Shown: positions 26,128 through 34,390 of the stretch, one piece after another
How positions within the stretch are numbered: position 1 is the stretch's first letter
How the letters are laid out: every line of letters starts with the position of its first letter
NCBI GenBank assembly: GCA_020633335.1
Contig: JACKDU010000010.1
Location: 361,690 to 425,689 of the forward strand
Reading direction: 5' to 3'
Length of the DNA stretch: 64,000 bases
Origin: Myxococcales bacterium
GTDB taxonomy: Bacteria > Myxococcota_A > Polyangia > Nannocystales > Nannocystaceae
The notes under the pieces: generated by a model
Seen by the model: the letters and a program-made list of their open reading frames with translations, nothing else
The model's database searches: none
Told to the model about the DNA's origin: nothing
Translations under genes and position numbers: made by a program

Positions 26128-28706
26128 CTAGGTGGCGAGGAAGTAGGCGACCACCGCGACCACCGCGATCATCAGACCGATGGCGATGAAGGTCCCGGTG
26201 TTGCTCTTCTTCGGCTCCTCCTCGTCGTCGTAGGAGGCCGCCTGCGGCTCCGGCATCGTCGGCGCCGTCGGCTTGAGATCGAAGCCAGCGCCGCCGCCGA
26301 AGGTCGGCATGTCGGTCTGCGACGGGGGCTGGACCGCCGGCGCTGCCTGCTGCGCGAGCTCGGCGAGCGAGGCGGCCTCGAGCTCCGGCTCCGGCGCGGC
26401 CTCCGGCTCGCCGCGGAGCTTCGCGGCGAAGGACGCGACCGGCTCCTCTTCGCCGTGGAGCTTGGCGCCGAACGACGTCATCGGCTCCGCGGTCGACGAG
26501 GGCGTCGGCGCCGTCGGAGCGGCGGCCACCGGCGCGCCCGCGGGCGGCGCCTTCGGGGCGTCCGGCGCGAAGGCGATCACGGTCCCCTCCGCGGTCTTGA
26601 CCGTGCCCTCGTAGAAGTCCGACTCGGCCTCGGGCTCCGCCTCGACCTCCGCCGCCTCCTCGGCCTGCTCCCCCTCGAGCTCGGCCTCCATGAACATCGT
26701 CCAGCCGCGCGAGGTCGGCGCGGCGGTCGCGGCGGCCTGCTCCTGGGACATCGGTACGCCGGTGCCGCTCTCGGTCTCCGGCGACTCGTTGAGTTCCTCG
26801 AGCATCGTCCAGCCGCGGGTGCTTGGCGCCGCCGGAGCGGCCGGGGCGGCCGGAGGCGTCGCCGCGGCGGCCTCCTCCGGATCGTCCATGATCATCGTCC
26901 AGCCGCGGACGCTCGGCTTGCTCTCCACCGGCGCGGCCGCGGGAGCCCCGAGCGGCGGGGCGCCACCGAGCGACGGGGCACCGCCGAGCGACGGAGCTCC
27001 ACCGCCGAGCGTCGGCGCGAGCGAAGGGGCGCCACGCGTCGGCGCGCCCAGCGTCGGCGCTCCCAGCGTCGGCGCTCCCAGGGTCGGCGCTCCCAGGGTC
27101 GGAGCGGCTGCGGGCGCGCCCAGCGTCGGCGCCGCCACCGGCGGGGTGCCGAGGGTCGGCGCGGCGGCCGGAGCACCAAGCGTCGGCGCTCCCAGGGTCG
27201 GGGCGCCCAGCGTCGGCGGCGCGCCAAGCGGTGAGCCCAGCGGCGGACGGGCCGCGGGTGCTCCAAGCGTCGGCGGCGCGCCCAGCGGCGAACCCAGCGG
27301 CGAGCCCAGCGGCGGACGAGCCGTGGGAGCACCAAGCGTCGGCGGCGCGCCGAGCGGCTTGCCCAGCGACGGCGGCGCGCCGAGCGTCGGCGGCGCGCCG
27401 AGCGGCGGAGCGCCGAGCGTCGGAGCACCGAGCGGCGGAGCACCAAGCGTCGGCGCGACCGGGGCCGCAGCGACCGGAGCAGCGGCCACGGGGCCGGCGC
27501 GATCGGAGCCGGCGCGGGCGCGACCGGAGCCGGGCCGCGCGACCGGAGCAGCGACCGGCGCGGGCGCGGTGCGACCAGCGCGGGCGGCGCGGCCGCCGCC
27601 GCCGCGGGCGTGCTCGGCGGCGGCGCGGCCTCGTCGTCCGTCGCCTCCATGAACATCGTCCAGCCGCGGGTCCGCGGCTTGGCGCCAGCCTTCTTCGCGC
27701 CGCCACCGCCACCGCCGCCCAGCGCGGGCTTGGCCGGCGAGGGGCTGGCCTTCGGGGAAGGTGCGACCGGCGACGAGCGAGGCGCCGGCGCGGCGGGGCT
27801 GGGCTTCGGCGCGCCGAAGAGCCCGCCGAGGCCGGGCGAGCGCGGGGCCGAGGGCGAGGGCTTGCTGAGGCTCGGCGCGCCGAGGCGACCGAAGCCGCCG
27901 AGCGACGCGGCGGCCGGCGAAGCCGTCGATGAGCTGGCGATCTGCCCGACCGTCCCGCCGAACGCCGCGAGGCCTGCGGGCCGCGCCTTGGGATCCTTGG
28001 CGAGGGCCTTGAGGAGCACCTCGTGGACATCCGACGGCGGCACGCTCGCGGCGTGTTGAAGGAGCTGCGTGGCGACGTCGCCGGCGAAGAGCGGGCGACC
28101 CGTGAGCATGCGGTAGCCGAGCGCGGCGAGGTTGTAGACCAGCGTCGACTCGTCGATGTTCTTGCCCTCGACCTGCTCGGGGGCGATGCACTCGATCGCG
28201 CCGAAGCTCACCCCTCCCTGGGGCTCACCGACCGCGAACCCGCCGACCTTGATCCCGCCGGCGGTCTTGAACACGACGTCGGGCCCGAGGTCCCGGTGGA
28301 GGACGCCGGCCTGCGCGGCCGCCTGGAGCGCAGCGACGATGTCGCCGAGGGCCGTCGCCGCGTCGCCGCCCGAGAGCGCGCCGAGCTCCGCGAGGCTCTG
28401 GCCCTCGATCCGCTCGTGGACCTCGTAGACCCCACCGTCGGCGAGCTTGCCGGAGTCGAAGACGTGCACGACCCGCGGATCGTCGACCGTCGACACCTGC
28501 CGGAGCTCCCGGAGGGTCCGCTCCACCGCCATCGGGTTCATGAACGAGTCGGGCCGATAGACCGTGACCTCGACCTTCTTGTCGTTGGGGTCGGTGGCCT
28601 CGTAGGTCGCCGCACCAACCCGCGTGCGCAGGCTCTCCCCGAGGGTATACATCCCGTCGATCACGGTACCCGGAGCGAGCTGTGGGGCGCTTGTCGCTTT
28701 GGTCAT
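26128..28706 (-). CDS. Membrane-anchored pseudokinase with RGWTM repeats; apparent -1 frameshift
   Basis: Two overlapping minus-strand frames together make one protein of about 859 residues. The first (ATG at 28706) holds a protein-kinase fold, residues about 14-255, with lost catalytic residues: VAIK lysine region is KVEVTVY, HRDLKPxN is HRDLGPDVV, and DFG is GFA. APEQ is kept. A Gly/Ser/Pro linker and PAPVAPAPAPIAPAP run follow. Near 27490 the sensible reading moves by -1 into VAAAPV and then Pro-Thr-Leu-Gly-Ala repeats, and continues to a C-terminal membrane segment (TFIAIGLMIAVVAVVAYFLA). The motif RGWTM occurs four times. The switch sits on a run of four G (plus strand 27490-27493), so a missing base in the read or a true frameshift are both possible. 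Probably a scaffold, not an enzyme. Confidence 0.75.
26940..27480 (-). repeat. 15-base-type repeats encoding Pro-Thr-Leu-Gly-Ala units
   Basis: Degenerate tandem units of the form cagcgtcggcgctcc (plus strand) run through this interval, encoding PTLGA, PPLGA and PPTLGA repeats. They are part of the pseudokinase protein. Near-identical neighbouring copies (around 27045-27110) suggest recent slippage or recombination, and such a tract is also prone to assembly errors. Confidence 0.8.
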
Positions 28707-28949
28707 GGATTCTCCGCTGACGTGCAGTCGCGCACGAGACTAAGCGCAGGGCCGCGGTTGATCAAGCATTCGCAGGGCGCCTACGGGCCCCGCGGCCGCC
28801 CTCCCAGGTGACCCCGCAGGAGCGGCTCAAGAGGTCCCTCGAACGCGGCCCGATCGCGCGAGGGGGAAACACGAAACCGGCTCACCCGCCGAGGGTCAGC
28901 CGGATCGCAGGGTTGTCGGCGACGTCGTTGACGTCGGCCGAGGTTGGGG

Positions 28950-29117
28950 TCACTTCGCCGAAGCGCTGGGGGCCGGCTGACCCGGCTCGCCGCACTTCTC
29001 GAAGAGCTCCGCGGCCGAGAGGGTGCTGCGGCGACCGAGCTTCTTCTTGCGGTCCTGACCGGCGTTCTTGTGACGACGTGCGCGCTTGCGCTTGGAAACT
29101 GCGGTAAACGATGCCAT
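28950..29117 (-). CDS. Small, highly basic protein
   Basis: 55 residues from the ATG at 29117. The first 31 residues are strongly basic (SKRKRARRHKNAGQDRKKK), as in small ribosomal or nucleic-acid binding proteins. The second half reads STLSAAELFEKCGEPG, then Pro/Ala/Ser to the end. It sits alone between the pseudokinase and spoT, on the same strand as both. I recall similar short KRxRRHKNAG proteins in related bacteria but cannot name a family, and the ribosomal comparison rests on composition only. No terminator is clear. Confidence 0.7.
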   Translation of the reverse strand: MASFTAVSKRKRARRHKNAGQDRKKKLGRRSTLSAAELFEKCGEPGQPAPSASAK

Positions 29118-29228
29118 CTGGGACCTGCCTGGAGGCGGGAGGGATAGCCGGCCGCGCGGGCGTTGTCAACCACCGCGCCGCCCGCGGAGCCCCCCTTTCG
29201 ACCGCGCCCGGGGGGCCTCAGGAGGCGC

Positions 29229-31622
29229 TCAGGAGGCGCGCCCGGCGAGCCCGGGCGCCCCCGGAAAGACCCGCTCGACCCCGAGGACGCCGTCGATGTC
29301 CCGCAGCGTCATGATCAGCGAGGTCAGCTGCGAGAGCGAGCGCACCGTCGCCTGGAAGGTGTTGATCGCCCGCGCCCCGGCGTCGACGGTCCGGCAGTTG
29401 GCCTGCTTGATGTTGACCCCGTGGTACGAGAAGGCCCGGCTCATCTCCGCCAGGAGGCCGACCGCGTTGCCCGTGCGGACCTCGATCGTGACCGGGCAGT
29501 CGAGCTCGAGCCCGTCCTCCCATGCGAGGTAGACCCGGCGCTCGTCGATGTGCTCGAGCGCCTCGGGGCACCCCTCGACGTGGGCGACGATCCCCTTCCC
29601 CGGGACGAAGTAGCCGAGGAGCGGATCGCCCGGGACCGGCGAGCAGCAGGGCGCCAGCTGGATCATCGCCCCGTTCGGGCCCTGGCTCTCGGCCCGCTCG
29701 CGGTTGATGACGATCGGCGAGCCCGCGACCCCCTCCTTGCCGCTGAGCCCCGGCCAGGCCCGGCCGCTCGTCGGCTTGCGGCCGCCGCCCGAGACCCGCC
29801 GGAAGACCCGCTTGAAGAGGTTGCTCTCGCTCGCGCTCTCCCCCTCGCTCGCCCCGCCGTCGGGGGGCGCGAGGGCGAGGCCGACGCGGACCACGGAGAT
29901 CAGCCCGGCGCCGATCGCCTCGTAGACCCCGTCCTCGCCCCGCAGCTCCTTGCCGAGATCGAGCTCGGGGGTGAGGCGCGCGATCTCCTGGCGGTCCTCG
30001 AGATCGGCGAGGCGGACCCCGCGGCCCGCGAGCTCCTGCTCGAGGAGCGTGCGGCCGACCTCGCGGAGGCGGGTGCGCTCCTCGGTGCGGAGGTACTGCT
30101 TGACCTTCGCGCGGGCCCGCGAGCTCCCGCACATCTTCAGCCACTCGCGCCGCGGGTGGGCGTTGGGGCTGGTGATGATCTCGATCGTGTCGCCCTGCCG
30201 GAGCTGGTAGCGGAGGGGCACGAGGTGGCCGTTGACCCGCGCCCCCGAGCAGCGGTTGCCGACGTCGGAGTGGATCGCGAAGGCGAAGTCGATCGGCGTC
30301 GCCCCGCGGCGGAAGGTGAAGATGTCGCCGCGCGGGGTGAAGACGTAGACCTCGTCGGCGAAGAGATCGGCCTTGACCGCCTCGATGAACTCGTGGGGAT
30401 CGGCGATGTCGCCCTGCCAGTCCATCAGCTCGCCGAGCCAGCGGAGGTTCCGCCAGGCCTCGGGGCCGTCGCCGCGGCCGTCGCCGCGCTGCCACTCGGC
30501 GACGATCCCCCGGTCGGCGACCGCGTCCATCGCCGCCGAGCGGATCTGGATCTCCATGCGCCCGCCCTGGCGGTTGATCACCATGGTGTGGAGCGCCTGG
30601 TAGCGGTTCGGCCGGGGCAGCGCGATGTAGTCGCGGACCTTGTCGGGGACCGGCTTGAAGGCGGCGTGGATCACCCCGAGGGCGGCGTAGCAGCTCGCCC
30701 GATCCGGCGTGACCACGTGGTACGAGACCAGATCGGCGAGGGTGTCGACCTCGTGGCCGTCCTCCGACTCCATCAGGTAGACCTGGAAGGGCACCCGCAC
30801 CGACGAGCGCACCGCGACCGGACCGAGCTGGTCGATCGGCCAGGTCATCCCCTCGTCGGCCTCGCCCTTGCCCTTGCCCTTGCCGCCGGCGAAGGCCTCG
30901 CGGAGCTGGGCGAGGCCTGCCTCGATCACCGGCTCGGAGCCGCTCAGGAGGCCGGCCATCTTCGCCTGGATCCGCTCGAAGGTCGCCGGCTCGAGGTAGC
31001 GGAACGAGAGGTTCTGGAGCTCCGCGCGGATCCACTGGATCCCCAGGCGGTTGGCCAGGGGCGCGTAGATCTCCATGGTCTCCCTCGAGATCCGCGCCTG
31101 CTTGTCGGCCGGCATGTGCTCGAGGGTGCGCATGTTGTCGAGGCGATCGGCGAGCTTGACCAGGAGCACCCGGATGTCCTGGCTCATCGCCAGGAGCATC
31201 TTGCGGAAGCTCTCGGCCTGCTGCTCCTGGCGCGAGAGGTAGGGGACCTTGCCGAGCTTGGTGACCCCGTCGACGATCCCCGCGAGCTCGGCGTCGAAGG
31301 TCTCGGTGAGATCAAAGACGGTGAGCTCGCTGTCCTCGACCGAGTCGTGGAGGAGGCCGGCGGCGACGCTGTGGACGTCGAGGCCGAGGCGGGCGATCGT
31401 CTCCGAGACCCGGATCGGGTGGATCAGGTAGGGCTCGCCGCTGCGGCGCATCTGGCCGCTGTGGGCCCGGACGGCGACCGCGAAGGCGCGCTCGATGAGG
31501 CCGACGTCGACCTCGGGCTCGCGCTCGCGGACGGCCGCGAGGACCCGGGCGAAGGCGGTCTGGAGGATGTGCTCGACGGGCTCGGTGTCGCCGCCAAGCG
31601 GCCGCGCGCTCGCCTCGCTCAT
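29229..31622 (-). CDS. spoT: Bifunctional (p)ppGpp synthetase/hydrolase (RelA/SpoT family)
   Basis: 797 residues with the complete Rel architecture. The HD hydrolase domain has LLHDSVEDSELT (residues 92-97 HDxxED) and LADRLDNMRTLEHM. The synthetase domain follows at about 240-420 with YQALHTMVI and MEIQIRS (catalytic Glu). A TGS domain (VYVFTPRGDIFTFRRG; DFAFAIHSDVG) and a C-terminal ACT domain (VEVRTGNAVGLLAEMSRAF) complete it. In the conserved synthetase block usually D..xxRV, the sequence reads LADLVSYHVV: the aspartate is kept but the arginine position is His. It makes and degrades the stringent response alarmone. The start ATG overlaps the gmk stop by 4 bases. Confidence 0.95.
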   Translation of the reverse strand: MSEASARPLGGDTEPVEHILQTAFARVLAAVREREPEVDVGLIERAFAVAVRAHSGQMRRSGEPYLIHPIRVSETIARLGLDVHSVAAGLLHDSVEDSELTVFDLTETFDAELAGIVDGVTKLGKVPYLSRQEQQAESFRKMLLAMSQDIRVLLVKLADRLDNMRTLEHMPADKQARISRETMEIYAPLANRLGIQWIRAELQNLSFRYLEPATFERIQAKMAGLLSGSEPVIEAGLAQLREAFAGGKGKGKGEADEGMTWPIDQLGPVAVRSSVRVPFQVYLMESEDGHEVDTLADLVSYHVVTPDRASCYAALGVIHAAFKPVPDKVRDYIALPRPNRYQALHTMVINRQGGRMEIQIRSAAMDAVADRGIVAEWQRGDGRGDGPEAWRNLRWLGELMDWQGDIADPHEFIEAVKADLFADEVYVFTPRGDIFTFRRGATPIDFAFAIHSDVGNRCSGARVNGHLVPLRYQLRQGDTIEIITSPNAHPRREWLKMCGSSRARAKVKQYLRTEERTRLREVGRTLLEQELAGRGVRLADLEDRQEIARLTPELDLGKELRGEDGVYEAIGAGLISVVRVGLALAPPDGGASEGESASESNLFKRVFRRVSGGGRKPTSGRAWPGLSGKEGVAGSPIVINRERAESQGPNGAMIQLAPCCSPVPGDPLLGYFVPGKGIVAHVEGCPEALEHIDERRVYLAWEDGLELDCPVTIEVRTGNAVGLLAEMSRAFSYHGVNIKQANCRTVDAGARAINTFQATVRSLSQLTSLIMTLRDIDGVLGVERVFPGAPGLAGRAS

Positions 31623-32293
31623 CGCCCCTCCTGCGCGCCCTCGTCGGCCGCGCCCATCAGCAGCGACCCCTGGCCGCTGACCACCGCCTCGGCCGCCCCG
31701 CGCTGGCGACGGGTGCGCTGGCGCTCGGCGACATAGACCGCACGGAGGGCCTCGTAGGCCCGATCGAGATCGTCGTTCACGATGACGTAATCATACTCCG
31801 AGTAGTGGCGGATCTCCTCGCGGGCGACGCGTAGACGGCGTTCGATGACCTCCAACGCGTCGGTCGCCCGGGCGCGCAGGCGCCGCTCGAGCTCGACCAG
31901 CGAGGGCGGGAGGACGAAGACCAGGACCACGTCGTCGGGGAGCTTGCGCCGGAGCTGGCGACCCCCCTGGAAGTCGATGTCAAAGAGGAGGTCGCGGCCG
32001 CGATCGAGGGCCTCGTGGACCCGCCGGGCGGAGGTGCCGTAGCTGTTGCCGTGGACCAGCGCGTACTCGGCGAGCTCGTCGCGGGCGATCATCTCGTCGA
32101 AGTCGCCGGGGCTGACAAAGTAGTAGTCGACGCCGTGGCGCTCGCCCCCCCGCGGCGCCCGGGTGGTGTACGAGACGCTGAACTCGAGGTTCTCAAACTC
32201 GCGCCGGAGGCGGTTGCAGAGCGTCGTCTTGCCGGCCCCGGAGGGGGACGAGACCACCAACAAGAGCCCGCGCTCGCTCCGACTACTCGACAT
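31619..32293 (-). CDS. gmk: Guanylate kinase
   Basis: 224 residues. P-loop SSPSGAGKTTLCNRL at the N-terminus; the GMP-binding region SVSYTTRAPRGGERHGVDYYF and DELAEYALVHGNSYGT match the family. It phosphorylates GMP to GDP with ATP. About 20 extra C-terminal residues are seen compared with a typical 205-residue enzyme. It overlaps yicC by 11 bases upstream and spoT by 4 downstream. Guanylate kinase and the ppGpp enzyme are therefore co-translated; (p)ppGpp is a known inhibitor of Gmk in several bacteria, though not shown here. The usual rpoZ gene between gmk and spoT is missing. Confidence 0.97.
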   Translation of the reverse strand: MSSSRSERGLLLVVSSPSGAGKTTLCNRLRREFENLEFSVSYTTRAPRGGERHGVDYYFVSPGDFDEMIARDELAEYALVHGNSYGTSARRVHEALDRGRDLLFDIDFQGGRQLRRKLPDDVVLVFVLPPSLVELERRLRARATDALEVIERRLRVAREEIRHYSEYDYVIVNDDLDRAYEALRAVYVAERQRTRRQRGAAEAVVSGQGSLLMGAADEGAQEGR

Positions 32294-33209
32294 TCTGCAC
32301 CTGCTCCCGGATCCGCTCGACGCTCCCCTTGGCGGCGATCACCAGCCCGCTGCCGCGGTGGCTGGTGATCTTAGAGCCGATCGTCGTGATCTCGCGAAAA
32401 AGCTCCTGCGCCAGGAAGTCGAGGGTCTTGCCGTCGCCGACCGCGGCCGGGGCGGCGATCACCCCCCGCATCTGCGCGAGGTGGGAGGCGATCCGGGCGA
32501 GCTCCTCCTCGACGTCGCCCCGCTGGATCAGGAGCGCGACCTCCTGGACCAGCCGGCTGGGCTCGGGCGCCTCGGTCCCCGCGCGCTCGCAGAGGGCGCT
32601 GACCCGCTCGGTGAGGCGGGCGAGGAGGCGATCGCCCTCGCCGGCGAGGCCCTCGCGGAGGGCGGCGACCTGGCCTTCGAAGGTGTCGATGAGCTCGCCG
32701 AGCGCCTGCGCCAGGGCCGCCCCCTCGACCCGGCGCATCTCCAGGAGCTGCTCCAAGGCCGCGTCGAGCTCCTCGATGAGCCAGGGTGGAGCCGCAAGCG
32801 AGGCCTCGGCGGCGGCCCCGGAGCTGCGCGCATGCGATCCGACAAAGCTCAATAATTCCAGAGCATTGAAGCTTGAGACCTCAACTCCTTCTTGAGCCGA
32901 AATTTCGGCCGCCGCCTGGACCGCCTTGAGGACCTCGCGGAGGCGGATCGGATCGACGAGCCCGGCGCCCTCGTCGCCCTGGCGCTGGAGGAAGATCGCC
33001 GCGTCGATCCGACCGCGGCCGATCCGCTCCTCGATCCGCCGACGGATCGCCTGCTCGGTCGCCGGCCCGAAGGGCTGACGGAGCTTGAGCTCGCGGAAGC
33101 GCTGGTTGACCCCGCGGAGCTCGACGACGAGCTGATGCGGGCGCCCGCCGGGGCCCTCCTCCCAGGCGCGGCTCGCCACGCCAAAGCCGGTCATGCTGTG
33201 AATCGCCAC
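32283..33209 (-). CDS. yicC: YicC-family endoribonuclease
   Basis: 308 residues from a GTG start (MAIHSMTGFGVASR). The N-terminal MTGFG and ELRGVNQRFRELKLRQP are diagnostic of the YicC_N domain; the C-terminal LVQEVALLIQRGDVEEELARI and EITTIGSKIT match the DUF1732 end. YicC/RnaYicC is an endoribonuclease implicated in sRNA turnover. The yicC-gmk order is widely conserved. The reading frame overlaps gmk by 11 bases. A stretch near 32850-32900 (SSFNALELLSFVG) is slightly less GC-rich than the rest. Confidence 0.93.
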   Translation of the reverse strand: MAIHSMTGFGVASRAWEEGPGGRPHQLVVELRGVNQRFRELKLRQPFGPATEQAIRRRIEERIGRGRIDAAIFLQRQGDEGAGLVDPIRLREVLKAVQAAAEISAQEGVEVSSFNALELLSFVGSHARSSGAAAEASLAAPPWLIEELDAALEQLLEMRRVEGAALAQALGELIDTFEGQVAALREGLAGEGDRLLARLTERVSALCERAGTEAPEPSRLVQEVALLIQRGDVEEELARIASHLAQMRGVIAAPAAVGDGKTLDFLAQELFREITTIGSKITSHRGSGLVIAAKGSVERIREQVQNVE

Positions 33210-33280
33210 GGTCGAGTGCTTGCGTAGCGCCTCGCCCGGGGCTACCGCAAGGGGGGCGCGCGATCCTATTCTCCGGGTGG

Positions 33281-34099
33281 ATGGGCCGACGAGGAGAGCG
33301 GGCGCGGGGGAGGCGGTGGATCGCCGGGGCCGTCGGCGTCGCCCTGGCCCTGCCGGCGGGCCTCGCCCCGTCCCCGGCGAGCGCCCGGGAGCCCCGGCCG
33401 GCGCAGGCCGAGGCGCCCATGCGGCCGCCGCCGGAGCCCAAGCCCGAGCCCGAGCCCGAGCCCGCCGAGGCAGACACCCCGCCGACCGCCGCCCAAGTGC
33501 GGGCCCGCAAGCCCCGTCGCTTCCTCGTCGGCCTCGAGGGCGTCGCCATCCTCACCCCTGCCCTGCGGCCGCGGATCCTCGGGATCGATCGCCGCTTCCT
33601 CGGCGAGACCACGACCCTCGGCGGGGTCGGGGTCTTCGGCCGCTGGCGGGCGGTCGACTGGCTCGCCCTCGACCTCGCCGTGCGCTCGGGGTCGATCCGC
33701 TTCCAGGGCGACGAGGGCGGCGCGTCGATCGCCGAGGACGTGCTCCTCGCCGAGGCCGGCGCCCTCCTCTTCCTCGCCCGCGGCGACATCGGCCACCTGG
33801 CGATCGACGGCGGCCTCGGCGGCCTCGCCCACCAGATCAGCTACACCGCGGCCGACGGCACCAGCGGCCGCCAGCGGGTCGGCGCCGCCCTCTTTCGGGT
33901 CGGCCTCGACATCGAGCTCCTGCTCACGCGCCTCGCCTTCGTGATCTCGCTGCGGGCCCACGGCGTCGTCACCGATCGCGCGCGGACCCGGGTGAGCGGC
34001 GCCCTCTTCGAGGGGGCACCCGAGGCGCTCCGCCAGGCGCCGCTGCCGGTCTTCCAGACCTACGTGATCGGCTCGGCGGGCGTCGCCTATCGCTTCTAG
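33281..34099 (+). CDS. Exported beta-barrel-like protein
   Basis: 272 residues, ATG start, divergent from yicC. Signal peptide with WIAGAVGVALALPAGLAPSPASA. A Pro/Glu-rich linker (PEPKPEPEPEPAEAD) leads to a region of alternating strands (FLVGLEGVAILTPALRP; LALDLAVRSGSIRFQGD; VGLDIELLLTRLAFVISLR) and the C-terminus VIGSAGVAYRF, ending in Phe as outer-membrane barrels do. It resembles the protein at 16191 in design: signal, Pro-rich linker, barrel. Function unknown. Confidence 0.65.
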   Translation: MGRRGERARGRRWIAGAVGVALALPAGLAPSPASAREPRPAQAEAPMRPPPEPKPEPEPEPAEADTPPTAAQVRARKPRRFLVGLEGVAILTPALRPRILGIDRRFLGETTTLGGVGVFGRWRAVDWLALDLAVRSGSIRFQGDEGGASIAEDVLLAEAGALLFLARGDIGHLAIDGGLGGLAHQISYTAADGTSGRQRVGAALFRVGLDIELLLTRLAFVISLRAHGVVTDRARTRVSGALFEGAPEALRQAPLPVFQTYVIGSAGVAYRF

Positions 34100-34166
34100 C
34101 TCAGGGGCTCACTTCACCCCATCCGCGCCCCTGCGAGCGGATGGTCGATCGCGCAGGTCCCTTGGG

Positions 34167-34337
34167 TCAGTCGAGGATGATCACGTCGACCGCGGCCTCG
34201 GCGTCGAACTTGGCGAAGAGCGCCTCGACCCCCGCGTAGCGGCCGCTGGCCTCGACGCTCGGGGCCGGCTTCGCCGGGGTCGCCGCCGGCGCGATCGAGG
34301 GCAGGAGGAGGTGGAGGAAGACGATCCAGGTGGCCAT
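34167..34337 (-). CDS. Possible short exported peptide
   Basis: 56 residues from the ATG at 34337. The start MATWIVFLHLLLPSIAPAATP looks like a signal sequence with an Ala-x-Ala-like end; the remainder (VEASGRYAGVEALFAKFDA) is short and ends in a hydrophobic VDVIILD. It is on the same strand as, and 53 bases downstream of, the peptide-binding lipoprotein gene. It might be only a chance frame: no ribosome site is obvious and there is no family match. Confidence 0.35.
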   Translation of the reverse strand: MATWIVFLHLLLPSIAPAATPAKPAPSVEASGRYAGVEALFAKFDAEAAVDVIILD

Positions 34338-34390
34338 GCTTCGCTTGTAGCAGCATGTCCTACACCGCCAAGAAATCGGCGGAGAGCCGA

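Noticed and set aside
31600..31640. rpoZ between gmk and spoT
   Set aside because: The two genes overlap by 4 bases, so there is no room.
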